DNA of 35,096 nucleotides, from contig JAJSZT010000033.1 of assembly GCA_030272815.1 (NCBI GenBank), forward strand, positions 1 to 35,096, read 5' to 3'. Below the pieces are notes generated by a model. The model searched no databases and was not told the origin of the DNA. It saw only the letters and a list, made by a program, of their open reading frames with translations. Shown here piece after piece: positions 15,816 through 24,055 of the stretch; the first letter of the stretch is position 1, and each line of letters opens with the position of its first letter. The translations under genes and the position numbers were made by a program. The stretch is from Deltaproteobacteria bacterium (GTDB lineage: Bacteria > Desulfobacterota > Desulfobacteria > Desulfobacterales > ETH-SRB1).

Positions 15816-16667
15816 CTACCGGCTTAACTCTTTTGAGCGCCTTGCGGCTGCCTTTATAGCCTCTATTACATTTTGTTTAACTCTGTTTTTCTCCAAAACC
15901 TTGAAAGCCGCTTCAGTAGTTCCTCCGGGAGAAGTCACCTTCCGGCGCAAAATTTCAGGAGATTCATTGCTTTCTTCCATGAGTTTAAGGGCACCCTGTA
16001 TAGTTGCAACTGTCAGCATGGCGGCCTTATCCGGCTCCAGTCCGACTTTGATACCTCCCTCTATCATAGCTTCAGCAATATAAAAAACATATGCGGGCCC
16101 AGATCCGGAAAGAGCGGTAACTGCATCCAGATCTTCTTCTTTAAATTCAATCACTTTGCCTATGGCCTCCAGAATTATCTTTATTGTGTTTAAATCTTCT
16201 GCTTTGGTATACTTGTTGGCGCTCATTCCGGACATTCCTGCCAGGACCAGGGCCGGCGTGTTTGGCATTACTCTTATTATCGGCAATTTTTCTCTAGACT
16301 CATTATCAAGAGAATTGTAAAGTAAATTTTCAATTTTACGCAAAGGAATTCCTGCTGCAATAGAAATAACTATCTTTCGATTAGATATCTGGTAGCCTTC
16401 ATGCTCTGAAATTTGTGAGAGAACCTGATATATATGTTGAGGTTTTACTGCAATAACTATAATTTCGCATTCCGAAAAAACTTTAAAATTATTTTGCATT
16501 ACAGAAATACCATAAGTCTTATTAAGAATATCGAGCCGCTTTTCACTGATATCACTAGCATAAATCATTGACTGAGAAAAAATTCCGGTCTGGATAAGAG
16601 CACCCACGAAAGCTTCTCCCATGTTTCCAGCACCAATAAAACCAATTTTCTTGTTAATTTTCGACAC
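15816..16667 (-). CDS. proC: Pyrroline-5-carboxylate reductase
   Basis: A 283-residue enzyme for the last step of proline synthesis, reducing 1-pyrroline-5-carboxylate with NAD(P)H. The Rossmann motif GFIGAGNMGEAF lies at about residues 9-20, VMPNTPALV in the middle, and the C-terminal signature ALSGSGPAYVF and TSPGGTTEAAF are all intact. The start is GTG at 16667; a strong AAGGAGG sits unusually close (two or three bases before), so the exact start is uncertain. Length matches the family. The gene is flanked by a repeat element on its 3' side and the second MITE copy on its 5' side. Confidence 0.95.
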   Translation of the reverse strand: MSKINKKIGFIGAGNMGEAFVGALIQTGIFSQSMIYASDISEKRLDILNKTYGISVMQNNFKVFSECEIIVIAVKPQHIYQVLSQISEHEGYQISNRKIVISIAAGIPLRKIENLLYNSLDNESREKLPIIRVMPNTPALVLAGMSGMSANKYTKAEDLNTIKIILEAIGKVIEFKEEDLDAVTALSGSGPAYVFYIAEAMIEGGIKVGLEPDKAAMLTVATIQGALKLMEESNESPEILRRKVTSPGGTTEAAFKVLEKNRVKQNVIEAIKAAARRSKELSR

Positions 16668-16688
16668 ACTGCCTCCTTAATACCTAAA

Positions 16689-16835
16689 TTGTGCGATTTT
16701 TTACTCGACTTGCACCAATCTCTTGCGCATCAAGGACTTGCGAAAAGTCTCGACATATCCATTGGTATGCCTACGATTTTCGCAAACCTTGCTGCATCAA
16801 AATCTTAGCACATTTCTTCGCAAAAAATCGCTCAA
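16689..16835. mobile_element. 147-bp MITE, copy 2
   Basis: Same length and orientation as the copy at 5444-5590 with about seven differences. The inverted ends extend outward in this copy: TACCTAA lies before it and TTAGGTA after it, so the true element may be longer by up to 10 bases per side. It occupies most of the 340-base gap between proC and yggT. The remainder is AT-rich, with a possible -35 TTGACT at 16925. Confidence 0.85.
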
Positions 16836-17007
16836 CTTAGGTAATATTGTCTATCGTAATGTGCTTCACTTATACTTTTTTACGACTGCACCTTTGATGT
16901 GTCAATGATTTTGCTTGATATTTCTTGACTTAATCTTTAAGAATATATTTGATTTTCTATATATTTTTTTGATAACTTAGCAAATTAAATGAAAGGCTTT
17001 TATATTT

Positions 17008-17307
17008 ATGTATGTAATTGGGTATCTGTTAATGGCGATCGCAAAGGTTCTTGACCTTGTTTTACTTCTGTTCATGTGGATTGTTATAGCAAGAGCAGTG
17101 CTCTCCTGGGTCAATCCGGATCCCTTCAATCCTATTGTTCGTTTTATCCATAATGTTACAGAACCTGCTTTATATCGCGTTCGAGCATTCATACCAGTTA
17201 GTTTCGGAGGTATTGATTTCTCTCCAATTATTGTCTTGCTCGGAGTGATCTTCTTACGAACCTTTGTTGTAAGCAGCTTAATAAGACTGTCTGCTAATTT
17301 ATTATAA
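17008..17307 (+). CDS. yggT: YggT-family membrane protein
   Basis: A 99-residue protein with two hydrophobic blocks (residues about 4-28 and 74-95) and the family signature ARAVLSWVNPDPFNPIVRF followed by NVTEP between them. YggT proteins are integral membrane proteins linked by neighbourhood to cell division, osmotic adaptation or polar growth; the biochemical role is unknown. It is placed 15 bases before divIVA, as in many bacteria where yggT and divIVA are consecutive. No ribosome site is obvious for the ATG at 17008. Confidence 0.85.
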   Translation: MYVIGYLLMAIAKVLDLVLLLFMWIVIARAVLSWVNPDPFNPIVRFIHNVTEPALYRVRAFIPVSFGGIDFSPIIVLLGVIFLRTFVVSSLIRLSANLL

Positions 17308-17322
17308 TATAGGTGGGATATA

Positions 17323-17838
17323 ATGAAAACTACAGCACTTGATATTCAACAACAGCAGTTCAAGGTTAGATTTAGAGGATTTGATATCCGTGAGGTAGAT
17401 AAATTCCTTGAACAAATTGCCGATTCTTTTGGTTCATCGCAGCAGGAAAACGAGAGCCTGCATGAGGAAATTAGAAGGCTAAAGCTTGAAAGCCAGGGAT
17501 ACAAGGAACGCGAAGAAACCTTTAAGCGCGCTATGCTTAATTCTCAGAAAGTTCTTGAGCAGATGAAGAAAAATGCTCGAAAATCAGCTGAATTAGTCAT
17601 AGCTGAGGCAGAAGTCAGAGCGGAAAAAATACTCAACAGAGCACATAGCAGGCTGGCGCAGTTGCATGAAGATATAGCTGAACTTAAAAGACAGCGCATG
17701 CAAATCGAAGTTCAAATCGGCTCCATAATAGAAGCTCATTCAAAACTTCTTGAAATAGGAAAAGAGAGTATGGAAACATCGGATGAAGAAGACTCTAAAT
17801 TGAAATTACTAAAAAAACGTAACTATTCAGGTGCATAG
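17323..17838 (+). CDS. DivIVA-domain protein
   Basis: A 171-residue coiled-coil protein. The N-terminal DivIVA motif (TALDIQQQQFKVRFRGFDIREVD, stated here from about residue 4) precedes a long heptad-rich helix (about 30-150). DivIVA proteins sense curved membrane and recruit partners to poles or septa; in Desulfobacterota they occur in the yggT neighbourhood. The ribosome site AGGTGGG lies nine bases before the ATG. The stop codon TAG and the preceding GCA belong to the repeat unit that begins at 17832, so the last one or two residues are repeat-encoded. The yggU-like DUF167 gene often found next is missing. Confidence 0.85.
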   Translation: MKTTALDIQQQQFKVRFRGFDIREVDKFLEQIADSFGSSQQENESLHEEIRRLKLESQGYKEREETFKRAMLNSQKVLEQMKKNARKSAELVIAEAEVRAEKILNRAHSRLAQLHEDIAELKRQRMQIEVQIGSIIEAHSKLLEIGKESMETSDEEDSKLKLLKKRNYSGA

Positions 17839-17886
17839 ACTGAAGGTGGAAGGCAGTTAGGGAGCTTCAGCCTTCATCCTATCCAC
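17832..17886. repeat. Short heptamer repeat element (GACTGAA type) at the divIVA stop
   Basis: Left part CATAGACTGAAGGTGGAAGG and right part CTTCAGCCTTCATCCTATCC are inverted copies of the arms seen at 15575-15810, here with almost no centre. The divIVA TAG stop lies within the left arm. Confidence 0.65.
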
Positions 17887-17955
17887 TGAGTAGTTACAAC
17901 AAATCTAAAATAGAATTTTATTGCTATAACTCTTTTTCATAAACTGGAGTAGCAA

Positions 17956-19038
17956 ATGGCAAAAATAGATGCATTTTTCAAGTTGATGAATGAGCAGAAG
18001 GCTTCAGATCTTCATCTTGTTTCAGGACAACCGCCGGCTCTCAGGATAAATGGAGAAATGGAAAGGGTTAAATATCATGTCCTTGATGATGATGGGCTAA
18101 AAGGCATGCTCTATGAAATTGCACCGGAAGATAAAGTCAAGGTATTCGAAGAAACAGGGGATGTGGATTTTGGTTATGAAATACCGGGACTTGCCAGGTA
18201 TAGAGCAAATTTTTTTATGCAGAAAAATGGCGTAGCAGCCGTTTTCAGGGAAATTCCAAGTACAATATTAACTGCTGAACAACTGGGGCTGCCACCAGTT
18301 ATACCTAAACTGGCCCTGCTCCCGAGAGGCCTTGTTGTTGTGACAGGCCCTACCGGAAGCGGAAAATCAACTACACTTGCCTCAATAATCGATGTGGCAA
18401 ACAAAAACCGCAAGGATCATATCATTACAATTGAAGACCCCATCGAGTTCGTCCATCAAAGTCAAAGCTGCATTGTCAATCACAGAGAAGTCGGCCTTCA
18501 TACCAAATCATTCAGCGCAGCACTACGTGGTGCGCTTCGCGAGGACCCGGACATTATCCTTGTAGGTGAAATGCGAGACCTTGAAACCATATCGCTCGCC
18601 ATAGAAGCCGCTTCCACCGGACATCTTGTTTTCGGCACATTGCACACTTCCAGTGCGGCAAAAACAGTTGATCGTATTATAGAAGTTTTTCCTTCTAGTG
18701 AACAGGCCCAGGTCCGCTCAACGCTTTCCGATGGTATCAGAGCTATAATAGCCCAGGTTTTGTTCCGACGTATCGATAAAGGCGGGCGCTGTGCTGCTCT
18801 TGAAATTTTAATTGCAACTCCTGCGGTTAGAAATCTGATAAGAGAAGCAAAAACCTATCAGATTCCTTCAATGGTTCAGACAGGAAAGAAATACGGCATG
18901 CAGCTTTTAGATGACGCTATAATGGAAATGTGCACCAAAAGGATGATAAGTCCTGATGAGGCTTACGCCAAAGCTAATGATAAGTCAAAATTCAGGCCAC
19001 TTTTGAAGAACCCCCCAACGGATTTTACCGAAGCATAA
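17956..19038 (+). CDS. pilT: Type IV pilus retraction ATPase PilT
   Basis: A 360-residue secretion-type ATPase that drives pilus depolymerisation. The N-terminal PAS-like domain starts ASDLHLVSGQPPALRINGE. GPTGSGKST (131-139) is the Walker A, ILVGEMRD (201-208) the Walker B, and TGHLVFGTLHT (221-231) the His box; RNLIREAKTYQIPS near residue 293 is the PilT C-terminal signature needed for retraction. The ATG has a GGAG site eight bases upstream. It is followed by a repeat element and then a paralogue. No pilus structural gene is present in the window. Confidence 0.95.
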   Translation: MAKIDAFFKLMNEQKASDLHLVSGQPPALRINGEMERVKYHVLDDDGLKGMLYEIAPEDKVKVFEETGDVDFGYEIPGLARYRANFFMQKNGVAAVFREIPSTILTAEQLGLPPVIPKLALLPRGLVVVTGPTGSGKSTTLASIIDVANKNRKDHIITIEDPIEFVHQSQSCIVNHREVGLHTKSFSAALRGALREDPDIILVGEMRDLETISLAIEAASTGHLVFGTLHTSSAAKTVDRIIEVFPSSEQAQVRSTLSDGIRAIIAQVLFRRIDKGGRCAALEILIATPAVRNLIREAKTYQIPSMVQTGKKYGMQLLDDAIMEMCTKRMISPDEAYAKANDKSKFRPLLKNPPTDFTEA

Positions 19039-19040
19039 TT

Positions 19041-19153
19041 GTGACTGTTCACGGTTAACAGTTTACAGTTAACGGTTGATCAAAACATAAAAGGAAGAGG
19101 TCCCATAATCATTAAAAAATTCATTTAAAAAATTGTGAACCGTGAACCGTTAC
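19041..19153. repeat. Heptamer repeat element (GTTAACA/GTTTACA type) after pilT
   Basis: Starts three bases after the pilT stop with GTGACTGTTCACGGTTAACA and ends CGTGAACCGTTAC. The stretch GGTTGATCAAAACATAAAA inside it recurs in inverse orientation at about 30682-30700, so this copy and the one behind dnaK are related and inverted. Confidence 0.75.
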
Positions 19154-19178
19154 GTATAATCTTAGGATAGGTTATTTC

Positions 19179-20354
19179 ATGAAAAAGCAGGAAATTGATC
19201 ATATACTTACAAAAATGCTTGATGCATACGATAATGTTTCCGATCTGAATATTACTGTAGGCAAACCATTTCAAGTCGAACGCTTTGGACTGCTCACCGA
19301 GGTAGAGCTTACTCCTCCGATTAATACAATTACGCCCTTCCAGGCTGAAATATTTGCCCTTAACCTGCTTAACCAGGAGCGACGTCTTGTTGATAACCTT
19401 ATATCTGAAGGCTCTTGTGATTTGTCATATGAGTTGCCCGGCAAAGCACGTTTCAGGGTAAACATTTTTTCCCAGCAGGGTAATTACTCTATTGTATTAA
19501 GAAAACTCGAAACTAAAATTCCGACTTGTGAAGAACTGGAACTCCCTGATGCATTCCACAAAATGGCTGAGGAAAAGAATGGAATTATACTGGTTACCGG
19601 TGCTACAGGTACTGGGAAAACGACCTCTCTTGCGGCACTTCTCAATGAAATAAACGAGAGCAAATCGGTCCATGTAGTAACCCTTGAAGACCCTGTTGAG
19701 TTCCAGCATCCACATAAGAAAGCCACGTTCAACCAAAGGGAGATGGGAACTGATTTCGACACATTTGCCAATGGTCTTCGGGCTGCGCTCAGGCAAGCGC
19801 CAAAAGTCATTTTTGTTGGTGAAATGCGAGACAGAGAGACCGTTGAAATTGGGCTTAGTGCGGCTGAGACAGGCCACCTGGTTTTAAGCACGCTTCACAC
19901 CATAGACTCCGGACAGACAGTCAACAGAATACTCGGTATGTTTAATACAGAAGAAGAAAATCAGATGCGTATCAGGCTGGCCGATACAGTCCGCTGGATC
20001 GTATGCCAGAGACTACTTCCAAAAGTAGGGGGAGGACGTGTAGCTGCATTTGAAATTATGGGTACAAATCTCAGGGTTAAGGAAACAATTTTACATGGAG
20101 AATCCGAAGATAAAACTTTTTATGAAATCATAAGTGCGGGCAACACATTTGGCATGACCACTTTCGACGATTATATTATAGGCTTATTTGAACAGGGCTT
20201 AATAACTGAGGAAACTGCTCTGGCATACGCTTCCCGCAGAGGTATTGTAGGCAGAGGAATGGATTCAATAAAAAGCGCCCGCGGCGAGGCTACAACTGAT
20301 ATCGAAGACCTTGAAGTAGATGCTGATTACAGCAAGTCCGACAAGGCATTTTAG
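19179..20354 (+). CDS. PilT/PilU-family ATPase
   Basis: A 391-residue paralogue of the preceding PilT. It has an N-terminal domain with FQVERFGLLTEVELTPP, Walker A GATGTGKT (141-148), TLEDPVEF, LRQAPKVIFVGEMRD (Walker B, about 204-218) and a His box ETGHLVLSTLHT. The GATGTGK loop and the LRQAP sequence are closer to PilU than to PilT. PilU-type ATPases assist PilT in force generation. Instead of a standard PilT end it has an acidic C-terminal tail (about 365-391). It overlaps no neighbour; the pseudo-receiver gene follows after nine bases, so they form an operon. Confidence 0.85.
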   Translation: MKKQEIDHILTKMLDAYDNVSDLNITVGKPFQVERFGLLTEVELTPPINTITPFQAEIFALNLLNQERRLVDNLISEGSCDLSYELPGKARFRVNIFSQQGNYSIVLRKLETKIPTCEELELPDAFHKMAEEKNGIILVTGATGTGKTTSLAALLNEINESKSVHVVTLEDPVEFQHPHKKATFNQREMGTDFDTFANGLRAALRQAPKVIFVGEMRDRETVEIGLSAAETGHLVLSTLHTIDSGQTVNRILGMFNTEEENQMRIRLADTVRWIVCQRLLPKVGGGRVAAFEIMGTNLRVKETILHGESEDKTFYEIISAGNTFGMTTFDDYIIGLFEQGLITEETALAYASRRGIVGRGMDSIKSARGEATTDIEDLEVDADYSKSDKAF

Positions 20355-20363
20355 GAGACTATA

Positions 20364-21035
20364 ATGAACATCGTATGTAAACAATGCCAGGGCAAGTTCA
20401 AAATTCCCGATGAAAAACTGCCAAAGGAACAGATTTTTTCTCTTGCCTGTCCCAACTGTAAAAACAAAATCTCAATAGATACTCGATCTAAAATCGATTC
20501 ATCAAAACCAAAGACAGGAACCGAAACAGAAAAAACTATTTTTGATGAAGTTGTCTCCGGAGCGTACGACGCTTCGGAAAAACCCTTTGATTTTGTGGAA
20601 GAGGGAGTTGAAACAGCTCTATTATGTGAAACAAATCCAGCCATCCTGCCCAAAATCAAACTAGCACTAAAAAATATGGGATATCATACCACAAAAGCCC
20701 AGTCAGCATTAGATGCCCTTAAACAAATGCGCTTTCATGTTTTCGATGTGGTGGTTCTCAACGAAAAATTTGATGCCCATAATCCTGATGAAAATAATGT
20801 ACTTAAGTATCTGAAACAGTTGTCTATGGACGTACGTCGTAATATTTTCGTAGCCCTTATAACTGACCGGTTCCGAACAATGGATAATATGGCGGCATTT
20901 CACGAAAGCGTTAACATAGTTGTAAATCTAAATAATATCGAGGAAATAGAAAAAATACTAAAGAGCGGTATTACTGATAATACAATATTTTATCAGGTCT
21001 TTAAGGAATTGCTTACAAAAATCGGCAGGCTTTAA
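20364..21035 (+). CDS. Zinc-ribbon plus pseudo-receiver protein
   Basis: A 223-residue two-domain protein. Residues 1-38 form an MJ0042-type zinc ribbon (C5, C8, C29, C32). A Lys/Thr/Glu-rich linker leads to a CheY-like receiver domain at about 84-205. The receiver lacks phosphorylation residues: the usual acidic pair reads CET, the phospho-acceptor is Asn133 (VVVLNEKF) and the conserved Lys before the last helix is Asn. It is therefore expected to be a constitutive protein-interaction module. A TTAGGAG ribosome site lies close upstream and the gene follows the PilT/PilU paralogue by nine bases, so it probably regulates or localises the pilus ATPases; this is inference. Confidence 0.7.
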   Translation: MNIVCKQCQGKFKIPDEKLPKEQIFSLACPNCKNKISIDTRSKIDSSKPKTGTETEKTIFDEVVSGAYDASEKPFDFVEEGVETALLCETNPAILPKIKLALKNMGYHTTKAQSALDALKQMRFHVFDVVVLNEKFDAHNPDENNVLKYLKQLSMDVRRNIFVALITDRFRTMDNMAAFHESVNIVVNLNNIEEIEKILKSGITDNTIFYQVFKELLTKIGRL

Positions 21036-21041
21036 TTATTT

Positions 21042-21248
21042 GTAGCCGTTCACGGCTTGAAACTTGAAATTGGAAAGTAGAAATTTGGGAAAGATTAAAA
21101 TAGAAATTGGAAATTGGGAAGAACAGTACAAAAGCATGAGGGCCAAATTTCCAATTTCCAATTTCCAATTTCCAATTTCCAATTTCCAATTTCTAATTTC
21201 TAATTTCTAATTTCTAATTTCTAATTTCAACGTTCCGTGAACGCTTAC
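21042..21248. repeat. 207-bp heptamer repeat element with expanded TTTCCAA/TTTCTAA array
   Basis: Begins GTAGCCGTTCACGGC seven bases after the upstream stop and ends GTGAACGCTTAC. A unique centre of about 100 bases is followed by six TTTCCAA and five TTTCTAA units. It aligns end to end, inverted, with 27462-27605 and differs by exactly 63 bases, nine heptamers. Its right end encodes the C-terminus and stop of coaX on the minus strand. Confidence 0.9.
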
Positions 21249-22029
21249 AATTATTTTTACCTTTCCCAATTTTTTCGTATATAATGCGCAGCCCTTCAAG
21301 AGTCAGTGAGGGTTCAACTTCTTCTATGCTGTCACAAACATCAGCCATAAGATCTGATACCCCCCCTGTGGCAATCACCTTGGGAGCAGTGCCCATTTCA
21401 ATCTTCATTCGCCTTACTATTCCATCCACAAGACCTGCATATCCATAAATAATACCAGACCTTATGCTGCTTGCCGTATCTTTACCTATAATTTTTTCCG
21501 GGTGAGAAAATATCTCAACCCTTGGAAGTTTGGATGCCTTTAAGAAAAGGGCTTCAACGGAAATCATGATTCCGGGGCATATTGCTCCACCCAGGTATTC
21601 ACCATCTTCTGAAACTGCATCAAAGGTTGTTGCTGTACCAAAATCAACTACAATCAGGCTGGTTTTATACTTTTCAAATGCAGCAACTGAATTGGCAATT
21701 CTGTCTGCCCCCACCTCATCAGGATTATTGTAAAGTATCGGCATGATATTGACAGACTTGGCATCTACCCATAATGGATGCTGCCCTAAGTATTTACGGC
21801 AGAAAGAATCAAGAACGCTTACCAAAGGCGGAACAACGCAGGAAATGACAATGCTGCTGATATCTTTAGATTTTATATCACTTCCCGTAAAAAGATTGAC
21901 TGCGATAATATTGAATTCATCTTCCGTTATTGTATTTACAGTTCTTATTCTCCAGTCTTTTACCAGTTCCTTGCCATTGTAAATACCAATTACGGTGTTT
22001 GTATTTCCAACATCTATAACGAGAAGCAT
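21214..22029 (-). CDS. coaX: Type III pantothenate kinase
   Basis: A 271-residue ASKHA-fold kinase for the first step of coenzyme A synthesis. The nucleotide loop VIDVGNTNTVIGIY (residues 4-17), GADRIAN (107-113) and VVDFGTATTFD (127-137) are the CoaX signatures. CoaX needs monovalent cations and is not feedback-inhibited by CoA. The last residues (CKRSRNVEIRN) exceed the normal end of the family and are encoded by the repeat element at 21042-21248. It is the last gene of the minus-strand operon, separated from ybbR by another repeat element. Confidence 0.92.
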   Translation of the reverse strand: MLLVIDVGNTNTVIGIYNGKELVKDWRIRTVNTITEDEFNIIAVNLFTGSDIKSKDISSIVISCVVPPLVSVLDSFCRKYLGQHPLWVDAKSVNIMPILYNNPDEVGADRIANSVAAFEKYKTSLIVVDFGTATTFDAVSEDGEYLGGAICPGIMISVEALFLKASKLPRVEIFSHPEKIIGKDTASSIRSGIIYGYAGLVDGIVRRMKIEMGTAPKVIATGGVSDLMADVCDSIEEVEPSLTLEGLRIIYEKIGKGKNNCKRSRNVEIRN

Positions 22030-22030
22030 T

Positions 22031-22213
22031 ATAACTACCTATGTTGTTGGTTCACGGTTCACGGTTCAGGGTTGGTTATCTCAATATTTTCAAAACATTC
22101 AATTTTCATCCCCGCCTGCGTAAATATTTACTTGTCTGCCGTCGGCAGGCAGGTCTTTCTATCCTTGAACCCTTGAAGCCGTAAACCCGTAATCCGTGAA
22201 CCTGGGTAGTTAC
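22031..22213. repeat. Heptamer repeat element between ybbR and coaX
   Basis: The ends are inverted (TAACTACC on the left, GGTAGTTAC on the right). GGTTCAC heptamers lie next to the left end and CCGTAA/CCGTGAACC units next to the right. The centre contains the perfect palindrome GTAAATATTTAC (22120-22131) and the stem CTGCC-GTC-GGCAG (22136-22148). The ybbR stop TAA (minus strand, 22210-22212) is part of the right end. Confidence 0.75.
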
Positions 22214-23133
22214 TTTATTTTTACTGTAAATATTTCTGGTTTTACCCATACAAGGATAGTTTTAACTGGCAAAATTATTGACGCATGTCTGACATAAACA
22301 CCCGGTTTTAATCCTTTAAGATCTACGCAGACTTCCAATCCATTCTCTTGATAAAACTTTTCAAGTACATTAACAGGGCCTTTTATTTCAATATCTATAA
22401 CAGGAGGTGTAATGCTGAATGTGTAAGTAGAATTTTTCCCTTTAACAGGAATATTTTTAAATTCTCTCGCCACAATTTGTTCTTCAATAAATACTTCGGC
22501 GAGAATGATTCCTGAAAAAGAAATAATATCAAGACATTCAGGCAGATCAAGCGCTATCTCCTTTTTAAAGGATTCTGACAGCCCGTTAACATCAATAGGC
22601 TTTGTAAATATCTTTTCAATTGGTCCAAGAATATTTTCAGGACCTTTCAACATTACTGAGGATGGCCTGGTAACCGCATATGTAAAAAAACCAGGAGCCG
22701 GTTTGCCTGAAAAAGAAACTATAACCGGCAACTCTTTTTTAAGCTCTTTTTCAACTTTTACAATCAAAAAGGACGGAGTTATATTTATAATAGAGATTCC
22801 ACTGGGAAGTTTAATACCATCCTTTCTTATTGGAATATTGTTGACTCCTTCATTTATATCAGAAAGATCAAGCAAATATCGCGACTTGATTTTAGAAAGA
22901 GTTTTAACCAATGATTCAGGGCACCTGATACGTACTTCTATTCCTTTTAATGGAGGGTCGGTTATTGATAACCCGTCAGGGATTTTACCAAGATCTATTG
23001 GGATGAATATATCTGTTTCATGAAAAGATGAGTCATGCCATAGTAAAAAAAAACAACTAACTAAAAAAAAACACAGAATAACCCATTTAACGATTCTGTG
23101 ACGAAAAATAGACAAAAATTTATGATTTGTCAT
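22210..23133 (-). CDS. ybbR: YbbR-domain (CdaR-like) protein
   Basis: A protein of about 307 residues with one N-terminal membrane span (VILCFFLVSCFFLLW) and three to four YbbR repeats of about 80 residues outside the membrane, seen as recurring strands such as LPVIVSFSGKPAPGFFTYAV and SVMLKGPENIL. YbbR/CdaR proteins bind and regulate the diadenylate cyclase CdaA. CdaA is normally encoded between folP and ybbR but is absent here. The start is ATG 23133 inside the folP end (14-base overlap), giving translational coupling; an upstream in-frame start at 23157 would only add residues inside folP. The stop overlaps the repeat element at 22031-22213. Confidence 0.8.
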   Translation of the reverse strand: MTNHKFLSIFRHRIVKWVILCFFLVSCFFLLWHDSSFHETDIFIPIDLGKIPDGLSITDPPLKGIEVRIRCPESLVKTLSKIKSRYLLDLSDINEGVNNIPIRKDGIKLPSGISIINITPSFLIVKVEKELKKELPVIVSFSGKPAPGFFTYAVTRPSSVMLKGPENILGPIEKIFTKPIDVNGLSESFKKEIALDLPECLDIISFSGIILAEVFIEEQIVAREFKNIPVKGKNSTYTFSITPPVIDIEIKGPVNVLEKFYQENGLEVCVDLKGLKPGVYVRHASIILPVKTILVWVKPEIFTVKIK

Positions 23134-24010
23134 AGCGAACGCTTCTAATTGAATCAATTAGTTCCAATGTCGAACGTGCCTTAGCAACGTCATGAACCCT
23201 TACAATGTGAGCGCCTTTTAAAACCGCAGCGGCAATCGCTGCCTGAGTTCCTGTTTCAAGCTCCGGCATTTCAAGCCTGGTATCACCGTCGTGACTGCCC
23301 TCAAGAATATTTCGAATAAATGATTTTCTTGAAGGCCCTATCAAAATAGGATTATTCAGAGTTTTAAATTTATCTAGATACTTAATTATAAGAAGATTAT
23401 GTTCGACTGTTTTGCCGAACCCAATTCCAGGATCTATTATTATTTTAGACCTTGCAATTCCGTTTTTTTCAGCTCTGTCAATTGCTTTCTCAAAAAATTC
23501 TTTAATCTCTTTTATAAGATGGTCATAGTAAGGAGAAACCTGCATTGTTTTTGGAGCGCCCTTCATGTGCATAATTACTACCGGAACTCCATATTTTGCT
23601 GCAATGCCCATCATATCAAGGTCACTGTACATGGCGCTTATATCGTTGATAATAGAGGCACCGGATTCAATAGCCTCTCTCGCTATACTTGCCTTTGTTG
23701 TATCAATTGAGATAGGAATTGAAACACGTTTCGCAAGTTTTTCAATAACCGGCAAAACACGCCGGCCTTCCTCTTCAATAGATACGGGCTCGGAAAACGG
23801 CCGTGTGGATTCGCCTCCTATGTCAATTATATCAGCGCCGGCCTCAGTCAGTTTTTCGCCGTGAGCCACCGCTGCATCACATGAAAAAAAAAGCCCTCCA
23901 TCTGAAAAAGAATCAGGGGTCACATTTAAAATGCCCATAATACACGTACGATTACCAAGCAAAAGGCTGTGAGAACCCCATGAAAGTTTATATGATTTAT
24001 AACCATTCAA
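23120..24010 (-). CDS. folP: Dihydropteroate synthase
   Basis: A 296-residue TIM-barrel enzyme of folate synthesis that joins para-aminobenzoate to the pterin. Signature segments are MGILNVTPDSFSDGG (residue 25 onwards), DIGGESTRPF, NDISAM, DPGIGFGKTVEHN and GPSRKSFI; the C-terminal RVHDVAKA is present. The start is TTG at 24010, because no in-frame ATG precedes the conserved core; AGAG before it is a weak ribosome site. It lies 45 bases after ftsH, the gap holding a short heptamer-like repeat, and overlaps ybbR by 14 bases. Confidence 0.93.
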   Translation of the reverse strand: MNGYKSYKLSWGSHSLLLGNRTCIMGILNVTPDSFSDGGLFFSCDAAVAHGEKLTEAGADIIDIGGESTRPFSEPVSIEEEGRRVLPVIEKLAKRVSIPISIDTTKASIAREAIESGASIINDISAMYSDLDMMGIAAKYGVPVVIMHMKGAPKTMQVSPYYDHLIKEIKEFFEKAIDRAEKNGIARSKIIIDPGIGFGKTVEHNLLIIKYLDKFKTLNNPILIGPSRKSFIRNILEGSHDGDTRLEMPELETGTQAAIAAAVLKGAHIVRVHDVAKARSTLELIDSIRSVRYDKS

Positions 24011-24017
24011 TCTTCAT

Positions 24018-24055
24018 CGCTCTCTAACCTTGAGCCCTGAACCTCTGAACCCGTA
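24018..24055. repeat. Short heptamer-like repeat between ftsH and folP
   Basis: Tandem units of about seven bases (CCTTGAG, CCCTGAA, CCTCTGA, ACCCGTA) fill the gap and reach the ftsH stop. The vocabulary (CTGAACC) is related to that at 22160-22204 (CCTTGAACCCTTGAAGCCG). Confidence 0.5.

Noticed and set aside
21148-21235. Tandem repeats considered as a CRISPR array
   Set aside because: Units are 7 bp without spacers, and no cas genes are present.
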